Origin: Hygrocybe punicea
Lineage: Eukaryota; Basidiomycota; Agaricomycetes; Agaricales; Hygrophoraceae
Assembly (NCBI GenBank): GCA_963556145.1
Contig: OY744462.1
Span: 2,108,001-2,172,000, forward strand
DNA: 64,000 nucleotides
Reading direction: 5' to 3'
The notes under the pieces: model-generated
Database searches by the model: none
Told to the model about the DNA's origin: nothing
What the model saw: the letters and a program-made list of their open reading frames with translations, nothing else
Part shown: piece by piece, positions 25,701-36,842 of the stretch
Numbering within the stretch: the first letter of the stretch is position 1
Layout of the letters: each line of letters starts with the position of its first letter
Translations under genes and position numbers: made by a program

Positions 25701-27981
25701 ACACAGACGATGAATGGACGCTGATGGCCATGGACGAATGCCCCGAGGAGTATTCACTAGTGTTGGAAACCGGCGATGCTGAGGCAATCGAACCGCGTAC
25801 TTTGAGCGAGGCCAAACGTCGACCGGATTGGTTGCTCTGGGAAAAGGGCATACACGAGGAGCTTGAGACGCTCCGAAAAGCGGGAACCTGGGATTTAGTG
25901 GATAAACCTGAAGGAGCAAACATTGTTGGATCGAAGTGGGTCTTTCACGCAAAAAAGGACGCTGCCGGCGTTACGGTTAGACACAAAGCCCGCTTGGTCA
26001 CTCAAGGCTTCTCGCAAGTTCCCGGGGTAGATTATTTCGATACTTACGCGCCCGTGGCCAAGCTCGCCTCCGTTCGCACGATACTAGCCATAGGTGCCCA
26101 GTTAGATCTAGAAATGCATCAAATCGACATCAAGGGGGCGTATCTCAATGGAGAGCTCAGCAATGACGAAATCATATATATGAAACAACCACCGGTGTGA
26201 TGGCGAGTTCTGTTGTAGACCCGAATGGGAATCTACGGAAAGGGTGATCAGCTAAGAAGTGATCAGAGGAATTTAGTTTCTATAGTGTCTAGTCAATCCA
26301 ACCCGAATCCAGGGGTTCTGGATCAGAGGGGAAGTGTAGGGAGTGGAGTTACGAAGACTAATATGGAGACGATACAAAGGGAGGACTAAGAAATAGAACT
26401 GAAGGGGAGCGATAACCTGTATTTTCTATATGATGGGATATGATATGATATGGTGGGATATGATAATATGGTTGTAGTATAAGGGTACATCTTTTATACT
26501 ACTGGGAGAGATCCTGTGCTGTAGTAACTATGTACTACAACCGAAGGCTGTAACTGATAGGAGTGGAGTGGAGTGGAGGAATGCTATGTACTAGGAGACG
26601 GGAAACGTAGATACATGATATATGACTATAAACGTACTGATTCCGGGTCGTTAGAGACATCGCATCTTGAGTAGGAACGATTCCGGAGGCGGAATCCGGA
26701 GCGGAATCGATGGAAAGGACCGGAATCGGGCGGAGTCGACGAAACATGAATGGGAATGGACGGGGACGAAGTGGGATATGAAGAGGATTCGGGTCCAGAT
26801 GGCCCGGAGCCTCTACACCGGGCTACCACGCGCTCAACTCCGTCGGAAAAGTCTGTCGCCTGAACAAAACGTTGTACGGACTGAAGCAGAGCGGCCGTCG
26901 TTGGTACCAAAAGCTTGTTTATATCCTAGTTGATAACCTCGGATTCAAACGCTGCGAGGTCGATCAAGCCGTTTTCATACTCGGAGTCGGCAGTGAACTC
27001 ACAGTAATAGCCGTCCATGTAGATGATTGCACCATCGCGGGGAGCTCCATTCAGCTCATCAACGACGCGAAGGCCGGTATACGTAGATTCGTTGAAATCT
27101 CCGATTTAGGAGAGTTGCATTGGCTCCTGGGGATCGAAATCCGTCGAGACAGGGACGCGAGAACCATTCACCTCTCACAACGATCATACATCGATTCGAT
27201 AATACGCCGATTCAATCTTGAAGACTGTAAGCCTATATCCACACCGATGGACACTCAGATAAAGCTCACCTCGTCTCAATCGCCCTCAACCACACATGAG
27301 TTCGCCATCATGCGCGATGTCCCGTACCTTGAGGCCGTCAGATCCTTGATGTGGGCATGTCTCGGTACGCGCCCAGATATCGCTTTCGCCGTGACAACGC
27401 TATCGAGATTCTCCAAGAACCCCGGCCCAGCGCATTGGGAGGCTGCTAAGTGTGTTCTCCGGTATCTCGCGGGGACCACTCACCTCTGGCTGTCCTATGG
27501 TAACACTAGAATCGGTCTAATAGGCTATGCCGATGCCGATGGGAGTATGGCGGAGGATCGACGTGCAATCAATGGCCATGCTTTCATCTTAAATGGGGGA
27601 GCCGTATCCTGGAGCTGTAAGAAGCAAGACATAGTCTCGTTGTCGACGACGGAAAGCGAATACATAGCGGCTACTCACGCGGCGAAGGAGGCGCTTTGGC
27701 TGCGCTCACTCATATCCCAAGTCTTCGGTCCCATCACTTCCCCAACGACACTCTTTTCCGACAATCAATCTGCGATCGCCCTATCAAAGGAACATCAGTA
27801 TCACGTGCGCACGAAACATATTGATGTACGTCTACACTTCATCCGATGGGTGATCGAAGAAGGCAAGTTGCACCTCATGTATTGCCCAACCGACGACATG
27901 GTAGCGGACACACTCACCAAAGCACTGCCCTCGGCCAAAGTTAAACATTTCGCGTCAGAACTCGGACTTTGCGCGGTTTGA
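22718..27981 (+). pseudogene. Copia Gag-Pol polyprotein gene, interrupted
   Basis: From ATG 22718 one frame runs to an in-frame TGA at 25583-25585, continues in the same frame to 26195, and resumes after the solo LTR at 26818 to a stop at 27979-27981. Domains in order: Gag; CCHC knuckle (CYNCGEQGHISRFC); aspartic protease (LLDSGCTKHI); GAG-pre-integrase (LHRRMGHI...CESCIYAK); integrase core with HSDVWGP, NSDRGGEY and the E of GVSERFNR; RT with QIDIKGAYLNGEL and VHVDD (Y(V/M)DD in most relatives); RNase H/C-terminal part with STTESEYIA and the tail DTLTKALP. The TGA and the 622-bp insertion make it non-autonomous as it stands. Either copies elsewhere are intact or the TGA is tolerated. Confidence 0.93.
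26196..26817 (-). mobile_element. Solo gypsy-type LTR inside the copia RT region
   Basis: A 622-bp insert beginning TGTGATGGCGAG and ending CCTCTACA, flanked by CCGG duplications (26192-26195, 26818-26821). The termini match the 763-bp gypsy LTRs of this window (TGTAATGGCGAG ... CCCTCTACA), so it is a related but divergent family. A TATAAAAG box readable on the minus strand (near 26492) suggests minus orientation. Removing it with one CCGG copy restores the copia RT frame across KQPPGYHALN. No internal domain remains, so it is a recombination product. Confidence 0.9.
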
Positions 27982-27988
27982 GGGGGAG

Positions 27989-28302
27989 TGTTGAATGACA
28001 AACCGGCTATAAGTACCGAATCAACAATGATTAGTTAACCGCTAGATTAGATTAGATTAGATTTACCTTTTTCGGTATCCTTTCTTACCTTACCCTTTGT
28101 TAAGGTATATAAGTTAGTTTTCGTAGCGTAGAGACCTCAGCTGCGTATTGTTCTCGCACTGAGGTTAGCCACTTGTTCCCTTATTTTCTTTTACCTCTTA
28201 TTGACTTCAACTAGGGTATATTGTCAATCCTTAGGTAACATTAAATATATAGCTGCGTATTGTTCTCGCACTGAGGGTATATTGTCAATCCTTAGTTCTA
28301 CA
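27989..28302 (+). repeat. Copia 3' LTR
   Basis: 314 bp, identical in length to the 5' LTR and differing at two transitions. It is preceded by the polypurine tract and followed by target duplication AGATC. Confidence 0.95.
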
Positions 28303-28393
28303 AGATCAGTAAGTATGCCTTCACAGCTTTCCTATATTTCAGTTTTTTGTTGAGCATGAAGGACATGGAACTGTTCGAGCAACTCGAGATCTG

Positions 28394-28742
28394 CCATTTG
28401 AAACATTTTAGAATGAGATCTCTGATATTATCACTAACCTGATAGCCTACGACCTCTAGAATGTCTCTCTGGCAGGTCAAACTTCACTTGTCATACCCAG
28501 AACATCCATAACCTCCTCCTCCTCCCATCCGTCGTCCAGCAGCTCCAGTGCCTGTAACTCAGAATCAGAGTTGACCTAGTGGCAGACCATGATATAGGGA
28601 AGCTAAACGTACCTTTAGGCAAGTGGAAGGATGGCTGTAGGACACTGGAGTGATTTCTTTTCTTTTACTGAAAATTTCGATTTATTGTTTATTTGCACCC
28701 AAATTGAAACGCTGAGCAAGGTTTTTGAAAACAGTTGTATTG
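28394..28742. repeat. Right arm of the large inverted repeat (partner 21900-22252)
   Basis: Reverse-complement partner of 21900-22252. Read on the minus strand it encodes LELLDDGWEEEEVMDVLGM, which has the look of the N-terminal helix-turn-helix of Tc1/mariner-type transposases. The frame stops soon after. The arms plus ~190 bp of loop would have formed a foldback before the copia insertion. Confidence 0.85.
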
Positions 28743-28760
28743 GAAAGTACACGGTCGACA

Positions 28761-29131
28761 TAGTGTTGCCACGACTATAGCCGATGTTTTTCGAAAAATG
28801 GCTATATCATTGTCAATAAAATAGTGGAAATTATGAGAATATTTGGGCACATAGATCACACGAAACGCCGGAGGGTCCTCTGCCAACATTAGTTGATGCA
28901 ATGAGTCCCTGGTCTCTTATTGGACCATCTTTAAATTGTAGTTGAATCAACTACAATTTAAAGATGGTCCAATAAGAGACCAGGGACTCATTGCATCAAC
29001 TAATGTTGGCAGAGGACCCTCCGGCGTTTCGTGTGATCTATGTGCCCAAATATTCTCATAATTTCCACTATTTTATTGACAATGATATAGCCATTTTTCG
29101 AAAAACATCGGCTATAGTCGTGGCAACACTA
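28761..29131. repeat. 371-bp palindrome (185-bp arms, 1-base centre)
   Basis: The arms 28761-28945 and 28947-29131 are reverse complements around the A at 28946 (centre TTGAATCAA). A 47-residue open stretch (MHQLMLAEDPPAFRVIYVPK...) is read identically from both arms, on opposite strands, which shows the arms are essentially identical. No hairpin spacer. It could be a biological foldback or a sequencing/assembly artefact. Confidence 0.9.
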
Positions 29132-29340
29132 GCAAAGGTGCAGGGACAGAGATGTGGGCATAGGACTGTAGAACAGAAGCGGAGTCTCAGTCATAGAATG
29201 GAGAAGACTAACTGTATTCTCAGTACCTGTAGAACAGAAGCGGAGTCTACACTATATGAGTCTATGTACTGGAGAGAAATAAAGGAAACTGTCTCACCTC
29301 AGTCATAGAACGGAGAAGACTGAGGTGTAAAGAACGAATG
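29132..29340 (+). repeat. Short direct repeats next to the palindrome
   Basis: CTGTAGAACAGAAGCGGAGTCT occurs twice (about 29166 and 29228). CAGTCATAGAA(T/C)GGAGAAGACT also occurs twice (about 29190 and 29302). Non-coding; possibly the edge of a decayed element. Confidence 0.6.
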
Positions 29341-32340
29341 GACGGAAGTATATGTACTGATGGGATAAGCATGTGAAAACAGAAGTAAAACTATGCGCGA
29401 ACGGGGATGACGATGAATGACGTGGTGACAGGTGACTTGGAGATCTATAACAAGGACGATATAGATGGGGGTATGAGGTCAAGGAACAGGTGTTGGTGGC
29501 CAATGAGTGTGGATGTGTGGACATGTAGAAGTGGGGTCTGGGGATCTTTGTGCGGGGTTGGGAACAATGATGGGGCATTGATGGGAGTGATAGGACTTGG
29601 CCATGGATGTAGGGATTCTGTTGCAGGTGTGTCAGGTTGGGGAATTGGTTTGGGCGGTGGAGTAGTAGATCTAGGTAGATCACATGACCTTCCCATGGTT
29701 CAATCCAGTAGATAGCCCTGTTTGGTAGTCAGTAGAGATTCAGCCTCCAAGCGATCTGCTCGAGGACTCTCTCTGTGTCCAGTGGCCGATGGGCATGGGT
29801 TCATGGTTGTGGATAGTCGGGGTCCATGGATCTTCACACCCAGAATGATGGTGAGGTGATTGTGAGGGTGTGGGTGCATGGCCAAAGATGTATGGGCTTG
29901 ACTGTGGGTGTGTGGGGTTGGGGAACGGGTTTGAGTGGCTGGTGGGTGTGGGTTTGTGGTTGTGACCAACTGGGGGCTTCGTTTGGGCTCGTGAATGGAC
30001 TTGGGGGGTGTCATGGGGCTGGTTGAGGGCATAGGTGGTCAAATGGGGGTGGACAAGGACAGGGATGGCATGGAATTGGGGGTTGAGAGTAGGGGTTGAC
30101 GTGGTGTGATGTGGCGGCTCATGTGGGATGAAGAGGGATGGGGACAGATTCATTTTGGACAGGAAGGGGCTATACAAAGGTGCAGGGGTGTGAACAAGAG
30201 TGTGCATACATGGTGGTCATTGGCCTCAGATGGTGGGATGTGGGGGTATGATGTTGACTGACATGGCATGGCATTGAGGGTTTGAACACAACTGGGGTGG
30301 CTTGCACCAGCTCGCGAGTAGTCCTGTGGGGCTCTGGAATGCAGTATGAGGCAGTGGGTGGTCCGATGAATGCATGAGGGGCTGGGGATGTCGAGTAAAT
30401 GGGGTTACCAGACAGGTTGGCATGACACATGCATGGGGCTTCAATAAGGGCAGTGGCAGCTGGTACAGACTTGCGAGGGATGCTGTGGGGTGCTGAGATG
30501 TTGTATGAGGTGGTGGGGTGTCCAATGATGGCATGAGCAGCCAGGGATGTTGAGTAGGCTGGTGTATATGGCAGGTTGACATGGCATGGCGTTGAGGGCT
30601 TGACAACAGTGGGGATGGCTTGTACAGTGTCATGCTGGGCGTTGTGTGGGCTTGGGAGGTGGTACAAGGTGGCAGGTGGTCCAATGGGGGTGTGAGAGGT
30701 CAGAGATGTCAAGTTGGTGGGTGCATGAGGTGGAATGACGTGGCGTGTGTGTGGGGCCTCAATAACGGCAGAGGTAACTGGTATGGACTTGTGAGGGATG
30801 CCGTGAGGTGCTGGGAGGTTGTACGAGGTCCAACAAAGGGGGGCGAGGCTGGGGACATCGAATAAGCAGGTGCATGAGGCAGAGTGACATGGCACAGCCT
30901 GGGGAGCTCGAACACGGTGGGGGCTGCTCATATGGACTTGCAAGGAGCAATGGAGGGTGCTGGGATGCTGTACAATGTGGCAGGTGGTCCAACAAAGGTG
31001 TGAGTGGCTGGGGATGTCGAATATGCAGGTCCATGAGGTGGAGTGACAAGGGTCTCGATAATGGCAGAGGTGGATGGCAGCTTGTGAGGGCTTGCAAAGG
31101 ATGGTGTGGGGCTCTGGGAGGCCATATGAGGCGGTGGTTGGTCCGACAAAGGTGGGAGGGGCTGTGGATGTCAACTTGCTGGAGGCACGAGGTGGGTTAG
31201 CATGACTAGTGGCTACATCATCCAAATGGTGCCAGAACAGCTTGTTAGGGGCACTGAAGGTGAACAAGGGGATGTACAAAGGCATAGGGGGGGGGGGGTT
31301 CCTGGTGAGGGGAGAGGCTGGGCAAGATGGGTACATACACTTGGCATTGTGGGTCCTGGAATTCAATGGGGTTGGTCCACCACAGTGACGATGACATGCA
31401 TGGGGGTGCTGGGGCCAGTACGGATGCAGAAAATGTGGTCTGTGGGCATAGGATGCATGGGGACATGGGAGCTGGACTGTGTATATGAGTTCATTGATGG
31501 TGATGTGGCACATTGGCGGGGTGTCCAAATTGGGGCCAGATTTACTTGTTTGGGCTGGTGAAGGCAAACGGGAGGTGTTGGGATGTGAGATGGGGATGTG
31601 GGACATTGAACGGAGGTGTTTGGGGTGCCTGAGCATTGTCTGGTGGCACTGGAATGGGTTGGCGGCAAGTTTGACCGGTTTGGATATGCTTTCCTGCATG
31701 GGTACCTCTAAGACAACTAGTTGGCACCTACTTTCATCCACAGACACAAATTTCTTCATGATCCTTCCCTTTTTCAACTAATTCAACCTCATCTTGAACC
31801 TGACTTGTTTTGGGTGCTTGCACAACATTTTGGACTTTTGGGGTGTTTTTGAGGGCATTGAGGGCTGTAGTCAGTTGGAAAATGAAGAGACAGAGGTGGA
31901 CTATAACATAGAAGATGAATATATATGCAAATGAGAGACTGAGACTGAGGGAAAATGATAACAAGAGAATGTCGGGTGCATCGGCATGTGACGATTCTGT
32001 GACTCTAAAACTCGTGAGAGAGAACAGCTGCCATCAGAGAGGCATGAGAAACCTATAGATAAGCAAGTCAAGTACTGAGAACATCTTGGGGAAGCAGTGA
32101 AGCTATGAAGTGTTGACATTTTGGTGCAGATAGCTGCCAAAAAAGAGGGTGTTGATGTCAAAAATGGCAAAAACAAGATAAAAACAAGGAAAGTGAGAGA
32201 GAGATTTGACAATCCTTGCAGTGGGTTCCAGTTGTAGAGAGAGCAGCTTTGTAGGCACGTAATCTCAGTGTTTGCAAGTCTTGTCGATGGGGTAAAAACC
32301 CAAGAATATCTTCTTGTTTGTATCTATGGACATAAGCCAC
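29341..32340 (-). CDS. Pro/His/Thr-rich tandem-repeat reading frame, unknown function
   Basis: The main open frame spans 31777-30170 (535 codons). From about residue 180 it is built of 52-54-residue repeats. Each reads roughly IGPPTTSY..PAPH..P.KS followed by AVIEAP..CH..LP and YSTS; five to six units are visible (about 156-162 bp each). The N-terminal part carries VSVDESRCQLVVLEVPMQES. Upstream on the same strand, 32340-32200 starts MAYVHRYKQEDILGFLPHRQ and DLQTLRLRAYKAALSTTG, a plausible first exon. Low-complexity Pro/His frames continue to 29341. The strand bias (G-rich on plus) makes chance ORFs likely, but the periodicity is real. It may be part of an unclassified mobile or multicopy gene. 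Confidence 0.4.
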
Positions 32341-32565
32341 TATATAGATACTATATAGTATCTATAACAAGAAACAAGGGGGAGAACTGGGAAAGGTGAT
32401 TGGAAAGTGAGAAGAGTAAACTGAAAGGACTGTAGAATAGAGAAAAATGAGGGAATACGTGCCCAGGGAGATACCAGTCTCTGCAATGGTCCTGCATTTA
32501 TCCACTCCACATTTGGCTCACATCATCTCCATTCCACCAACCATGTCACCAAGATCTGGAATCAG

Positions 32566-34061
32566 TTGTTGAAGACTGGGAAGCACAACACTACGAACCT
32601 TGAAGCACTTCCTGAGATGGCTTTGGTGGAAAGTAAAGAGACCTTTGGCCTTGTGGCATTGACATGTGGATCAATGTTTGATGGTCAAGCCAATGTCAGC
32701 ATTCAAGCCATTGAAAATGATCTGCTTGACTTGCCTCTTGACAATGACCTGCCCAATGCTACAACCATCCTGCAAGAACTTGATATTGACCCTGCACTAT
32801 GCTTGATGCCACTCAAAGCTGTTGAGAACGCCGCTGTATCTGACATATGTGAAAATCAGTCCAGTTGCAGAGCTGACATTCACTAGCTCATTACCAGGTG
32901 CCTCGTGACCAAGCTATCATGCAATCCATCAAGAAGACTGTAAATTTCAATGGAACAGCAAAGACGGTCACTGGAGAACCTACCACCACTGCCAATGTTC
33001 AATGCTACAACAGCAGCTCAAAACTGGACAGTTTGAAGCAGGCATTGGACAAGATGGCAGTGGACACTGAAGGAACAACCCAGAAGAGGGCCTGTACCCA
33101 TGCAATGGAGAAAGTTCAGGTTAGTAAACTGTCATGCATCAAAATTCCTAACCTGACCTCATGGTGGATGATGCTTGCAGGCAGCCCATGGATTCGGACA
33201 TGACACACTCTGACTCAATGCCTTTTTCAGGTCGACAGCCCATCAAACATGACCTGACAATGTGCTGATCAACAACACAGAATCACTACAGTGGGAGAAG
33301 TTGTCAGCAATGCTCGGAATTCCCAATCAAGGACTCAGAGAGCTCACCCATTCTGAACAGCTCTTCCTTCATGCAATGCACACCAACCTGCACTCCCTGA
33401 CCATCAGCAGCAATGACGAGTTCTTCCTGTTTATGGAAATGTGGGCCGAAAGGAGCTGGGTGTCCTTTCTAATGACATCACGAAAGTGGATCTTGGCAAC
33501 TCACATCTACAATGTGCGGCTGGAGGCGATCAATCAGCCAAGCAGCTTGCTGACCATCAAGAAGAACCCAAAGGCACTCCTGGACAAACTCAGAGAGATT
33601 GAGGGAAAGATCTTGGATCAAATTCAGAAGGGAACATACACTTGTGCATCTTTCATTTCCTTGCTATACTAATGAATTTACAACATGATATTAGCTAAAA
33701 GGACAGGTTCAGAGGCCTTTTGGTGGAAGCATTGTCATGTGGTCCCTCTTGTTAAGTCTGAACACATCAATTTGAGCAATGCTGTGAAAAATGTGTGTGT
33801 TAGTCAGTTATATACATACTCTACTCTTCTAATGCTTGATCAGCGCCAGCCGCCAACGTGTTTAAGGTGCCATATTATCATGTATCCTGGCCCAGCAGGA
33901 TCGCTGGAGAATCATAAAAAGGGTCTTTGCTCAGATGGCATCAAGCCACTTATGCAAAATGCCCTGGATTGGCTGCAACCACAAGGTATCTTCGAGAAAG
34001 GCATCAAGTTCAACCCTAAAGCTTTCCTCGCATCTCTCCATGAAGTCTATGAGGCGACCGC
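32566..34061 (+). pseudogene. 5' part of an unknown multi-exon gene, cut by the gypsy insertion
   Basis: Open stretches at 32566-32885, 32898-33200, 33262-33671 and 33685-34061 read as one protein with introns (for example donor CAG/GTTAGT at 33118). Recognisable text: TTNLEALPEMALVESKETFG, LPNATTILQELDIDPALCL, and near the break CLRCHIIMYPGPAGSLENHK and LMQNALDWLQPQGIFEKGIK. The CxxC...H arrangement may bind zinc. At 34061 the frame ends in the gypsy LTR and resumes at 46217. I recall similar multicopy ORFs in Laccaria-like genomes, with no function known. It is divergent from the repeat-rich minus-strand frame. Confidence 0.6.
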
Positions 34062-34824
34062 TGTAATGGCGAGGTCGGGGTGGCTGCGGAACAGTAATCC
34101 TAGCCTGTGGGTGTCAGCGTAGAAGTGATGGTGGAATAGTCTAACTAGCTTCAGTATAAGGGTAAGGGATAGAAAGAGGAAAGCTGCTGACTAAGTACTA
34201 CGACTATTGAGAAGACCGACCTAAGCCGACGAAGCTGACGATGTCAGGTACGGCGGGTCAGGAGTCGGGTGACGAGCGGTACGATAATAAGGACGGTGGA
34301 ATGATGGGGAGAGGGTCGAGAGACCAGGGAAAGTGTATGAGCGATATGTGCTACTGAGGGGGACTCTAAGAAAAGGGGGAAAATGGGGACTGGTTTCTTA
34401 TTTTGATACGGCGCTTTGGGCACCTTTTTATACTACAAAAATCCCTATCTAAATTCGGACGAGAGTCCTCGGCCGATGAGAGAGAACAAAGGAGAAAGGT
34501 TGCAAGGCAACGATGACAGGAAAGTGGAGGGGAGATGTAAAATCAGTGAAAAAGATGTAAAATACTTTCGTATATCTCCATAAGGGAGACGGTATGCGCT
34601 AACTGGGTAAGTCCGATGTCGGGATTCCAGTCTGATGAGATCCTTCTATGATATTTGATACTCCGCGAGTATGGGAGCCGGTCCAATCCCGTACTGGAGC
34701 GGCCATGCTAGTCGGTATGCACCAGGTTACGTCAGGTTCGAGTGGGGATCGTTAGAGTCGTCGGGTTCGAGCAGATTCGTGATATGTCGGGTTTCCGGCC
34801 TCAGAGGGTGGAGAGCCCTCTACA
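34062..34824 (-). repeat. Gypsy 3' LTR (left)
   Basis: 763 bp. A TATAAAAAG promoter box is readable on the minus strand at about 34424-34432. It differs from the right LTR at roughly 30 positions, nearly all transitions and without length change. Confidence 0.95.
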
Positions 34825-35009
34825 TCTCCTTGGGTCTTCTAATAGAGACCATCCGTGGGCAACTATACGAGGACTTGAAAAAACCAGAACGCGATCGTGA
34901 GAGAATCACGTGAGCGGCCAAACAACGGCAAAGTGGGAAAATATATATAAAAATGCGTCGTCGTTGATCCGCTTTTACTCTTCAGAACCCACACCATCAC
35001 ACCTCCACT

Positions 35010-36842
35010 ATGTCCGACCTCTATGACGCTTACTACTCCTTCGTCAACAGCATTGATCCCGAGATCCGGTCGGACTATGAAGAGGCCGTCAACGAGGTGG
35101 CCGAGTTCCACAATGACCGGTTTGTGACGATGGCCGAGGGTAACGAGGGGTTGGCGAGGCAATGGTTGACCAGCCGTAAAAGGGCGATGGTGAGTACTGT
35201 AATCGATGACCCACGTCCTAGCCCAACTAACATTGGTCTGCTAGTGTGCCTATCATGGGATCATCGCCGAGCTCCGGGCTGCAGGCATTGTGCCAGTAGC
35301 CCCGCCTCTGTGGGCCAACCGGCAGTCGTATGCAATGGACGTCGAGGATTGGCTGAAGGAGGTGATGGAACGAGAGAAGCAGGAGGCGGCCGATGCGAAA
35401 TGGTGAGACAAGGAGGATGCGGCTAACCGAGATAAAGAAGCGAAGCGGCTGGCAGCGTTAAATAGTGTTTAAAGGTCCGGTCCTGGTTGCTGTAACGGTC
35501 TTTTGTCATTAGAATTAGAATTTTGCTTGTTTAAAGGTGAAATTTGAGATTTTTGCACTGAATTTTTTTTTGTGGACTGTTATGATAGTGCCAATGAGGG
35601 GGACCAATTGTGTCTTGCATATTTTAATGCCTCTGGTTCATATAAATTCAAAGAATCCACCAACAAATTCAAAAAGTGTACAAACTCCGCGTTTTTCACC
35701 ATTTGTATACTTTTTGCATTTGTTAGTAGATTCCTTCAATTTATATAAACCAGAGGCAATGAAATGTGCAAGACACAATTGCCCACCCTTATTGGCACTA
35801 TCATAACAGTCCACAAAAAAAAATTCAGTGCAAAAATCTCAAATTTCACCTTTAAACAAGCAAAATTCTAATTCTAATGACAAAAGACCATTACAGCAAC
35901 CAGGACCGGACCTTTAAACACTAGCGTTAAAAGACCAAGAGGAGGAACAAAGATGACGAGCAGCATCTGAGGAACGACGAGACAGCCTAGAAAGGGTGAA
36001 GGAGTCGCAACACTGGAACCAAGAGGTGGACCGAGTCGAGAGGGGGTCAGCCGCGTATCGGCACAAACTTAGCAAGGAACACAGGGCAAAGGCTAGTGAG
36101 GAGGGCCCACCGGCCGCAGGTGGTCGAGAGGGCAGTCTGTGGTTGGCTGTGGTGGGCGAGGGTGAGGGCGAGCAAGAGCGGGATCAGCCAGAGACTGCGG
36201 TGATCAGGGAGTTGGAGGAGACAACGGTGAGTTTTCCTTTGAGCACTGGTTCATCGTTACTGAGACTTTTGATAGCTGACCAAACCATTTCCTTTGCAGG
36301 CTTGCACCAACTGCGTCAAGGCTGGAGAGGCTTGCCGGGGCGTAACCGGATACGTCTACAACTGGTGCTGAAGGCTGAAGAAGAGGTGTACTAACGCTAC
36401 ACACCGGATGGGCGGGGGTCGGCGCAAGGTGGATACCGGAAAGGGCAAAGAGGTCATGGTTGGCATGAGGAAGCCATTGTCATTCATGACAAAGCCGATC
36501 CACAGTAGGCCGGCCCAGGCCTCAATGAGCAAACCGCGGGTCAAGGATGTGGAATCGGTCGAGGACGATGATGAAGATGAGGAAGAGTTGGAGGAAGAGT
36601 GGCCGACGAAAAGGCCTAGGGCGGCCTCGGCAGCAAACCAGTTTGTCGTGATGATGGAGAATTACGAGCAGGTGTCGTTGTGGCTGGCGGTCCTTACGGA
36701 GGAGCTGGGAGCCCTGGGCACCAACCTCAACCATCACCTCGTCCACTTCGGTCAAGAATTCCAGCGGCTCCGCATCGATCTCGAACGGTCGACCTCAAGG
36801 TTGGCGATGTTGAGGCAGGACTATGAGACCAGCTGTCTGTAA
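35010..36842 (+). pseudogene. Antisense accessory gene carried by the gypsy element, inactivated
   Basis: The gene starts MSDLYDAYYSFVNSIDPEIR and continues over an intron (35190-35245, GTGAGT...CTAG). It enters a charged coiled-coil-like region (EDWLKEVMEREKQEAADAK, later EEEQ...RRDSLERVKES). After a second intron (about 36228-36300, GTGAGT...GCAG) a cysteine cluster CTNCVKAGEACRG...C...RLKKRCTN resembles a fungal zinc-cluster-like CxxC module. The C-terminal part is acidic and then helical (VMMENYEQVSLWLAVLTEEL). Three in-frame TGA codons (35404, 35954, 36369) each fit a former CGA. A MITE interrupts it at 35463. It runs opposite to gag-pol, so in this copy it is a dead accessory ORF. Confidence 0.75.
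35463..35923. mobile_element. hAT-like MITE, 461 bp, long terminal inverted repeats
   Basis: Ends TAGTGTTTAAAGGTCCGGTC and its complement, with inverted arms extending roughly 200 bp each. Flanked by an 8-bp target duplication GCGTTAAA (35455-35462 and 35924-35931), the size typical of hAT transposons. No transposase inside. Removing it plus one duplication restores the host ORF (LAALKDQEEEQ). Confidence 0.93.

Larger units (their letters stand above)
22358..28302 (+). mobile_element. Ty1/copia LTR retrotransposon, 5945 bp including a nested solo LTR
   Basis: Complete element with 314-bp LTRs at 22358-22671 and 27989-28302, starting TGTTGAATGAC and ending TTCTACA. The 5-bp target duplication AGATC is at 22353-22357 and 28303-28307. 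A polypurine tract (AGGGGGAG, 27981-27988) abuts the right LTR. The internal order is gag, protease, integrase, RT, RNase H, which is diagnostic of copia. The LTRs differ at only two positions seen by eye (GGCCTC/GACCTC and GTGTATT/GCGTATT), so the insertion is recent. The element itself was later split at 26196 by a solo gypsy-type LTR. Confidence 0.97.

Noticed and set aside
28689..29308. Two identical 47-residue ORFs as separate genes
   Set aside because: They are the two arms of the 371-bp palindrome read in opposite directions, too short and without motifs.
29303..30032. Pro/His-rich ORFs left of the 535-codon frame
   Set aside because: Same composition bias, and three frames are open in parallel. 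Kept only as a possible extension of the repeat-rich frame.
34671..34913. ORF across the left gypsy LTR boundary (and its twin at 46063)
   Set aside because: It is LTR sequence duplicated at both ends. The twin runs into host gene sequence only because the insertion site is in frame by chance.
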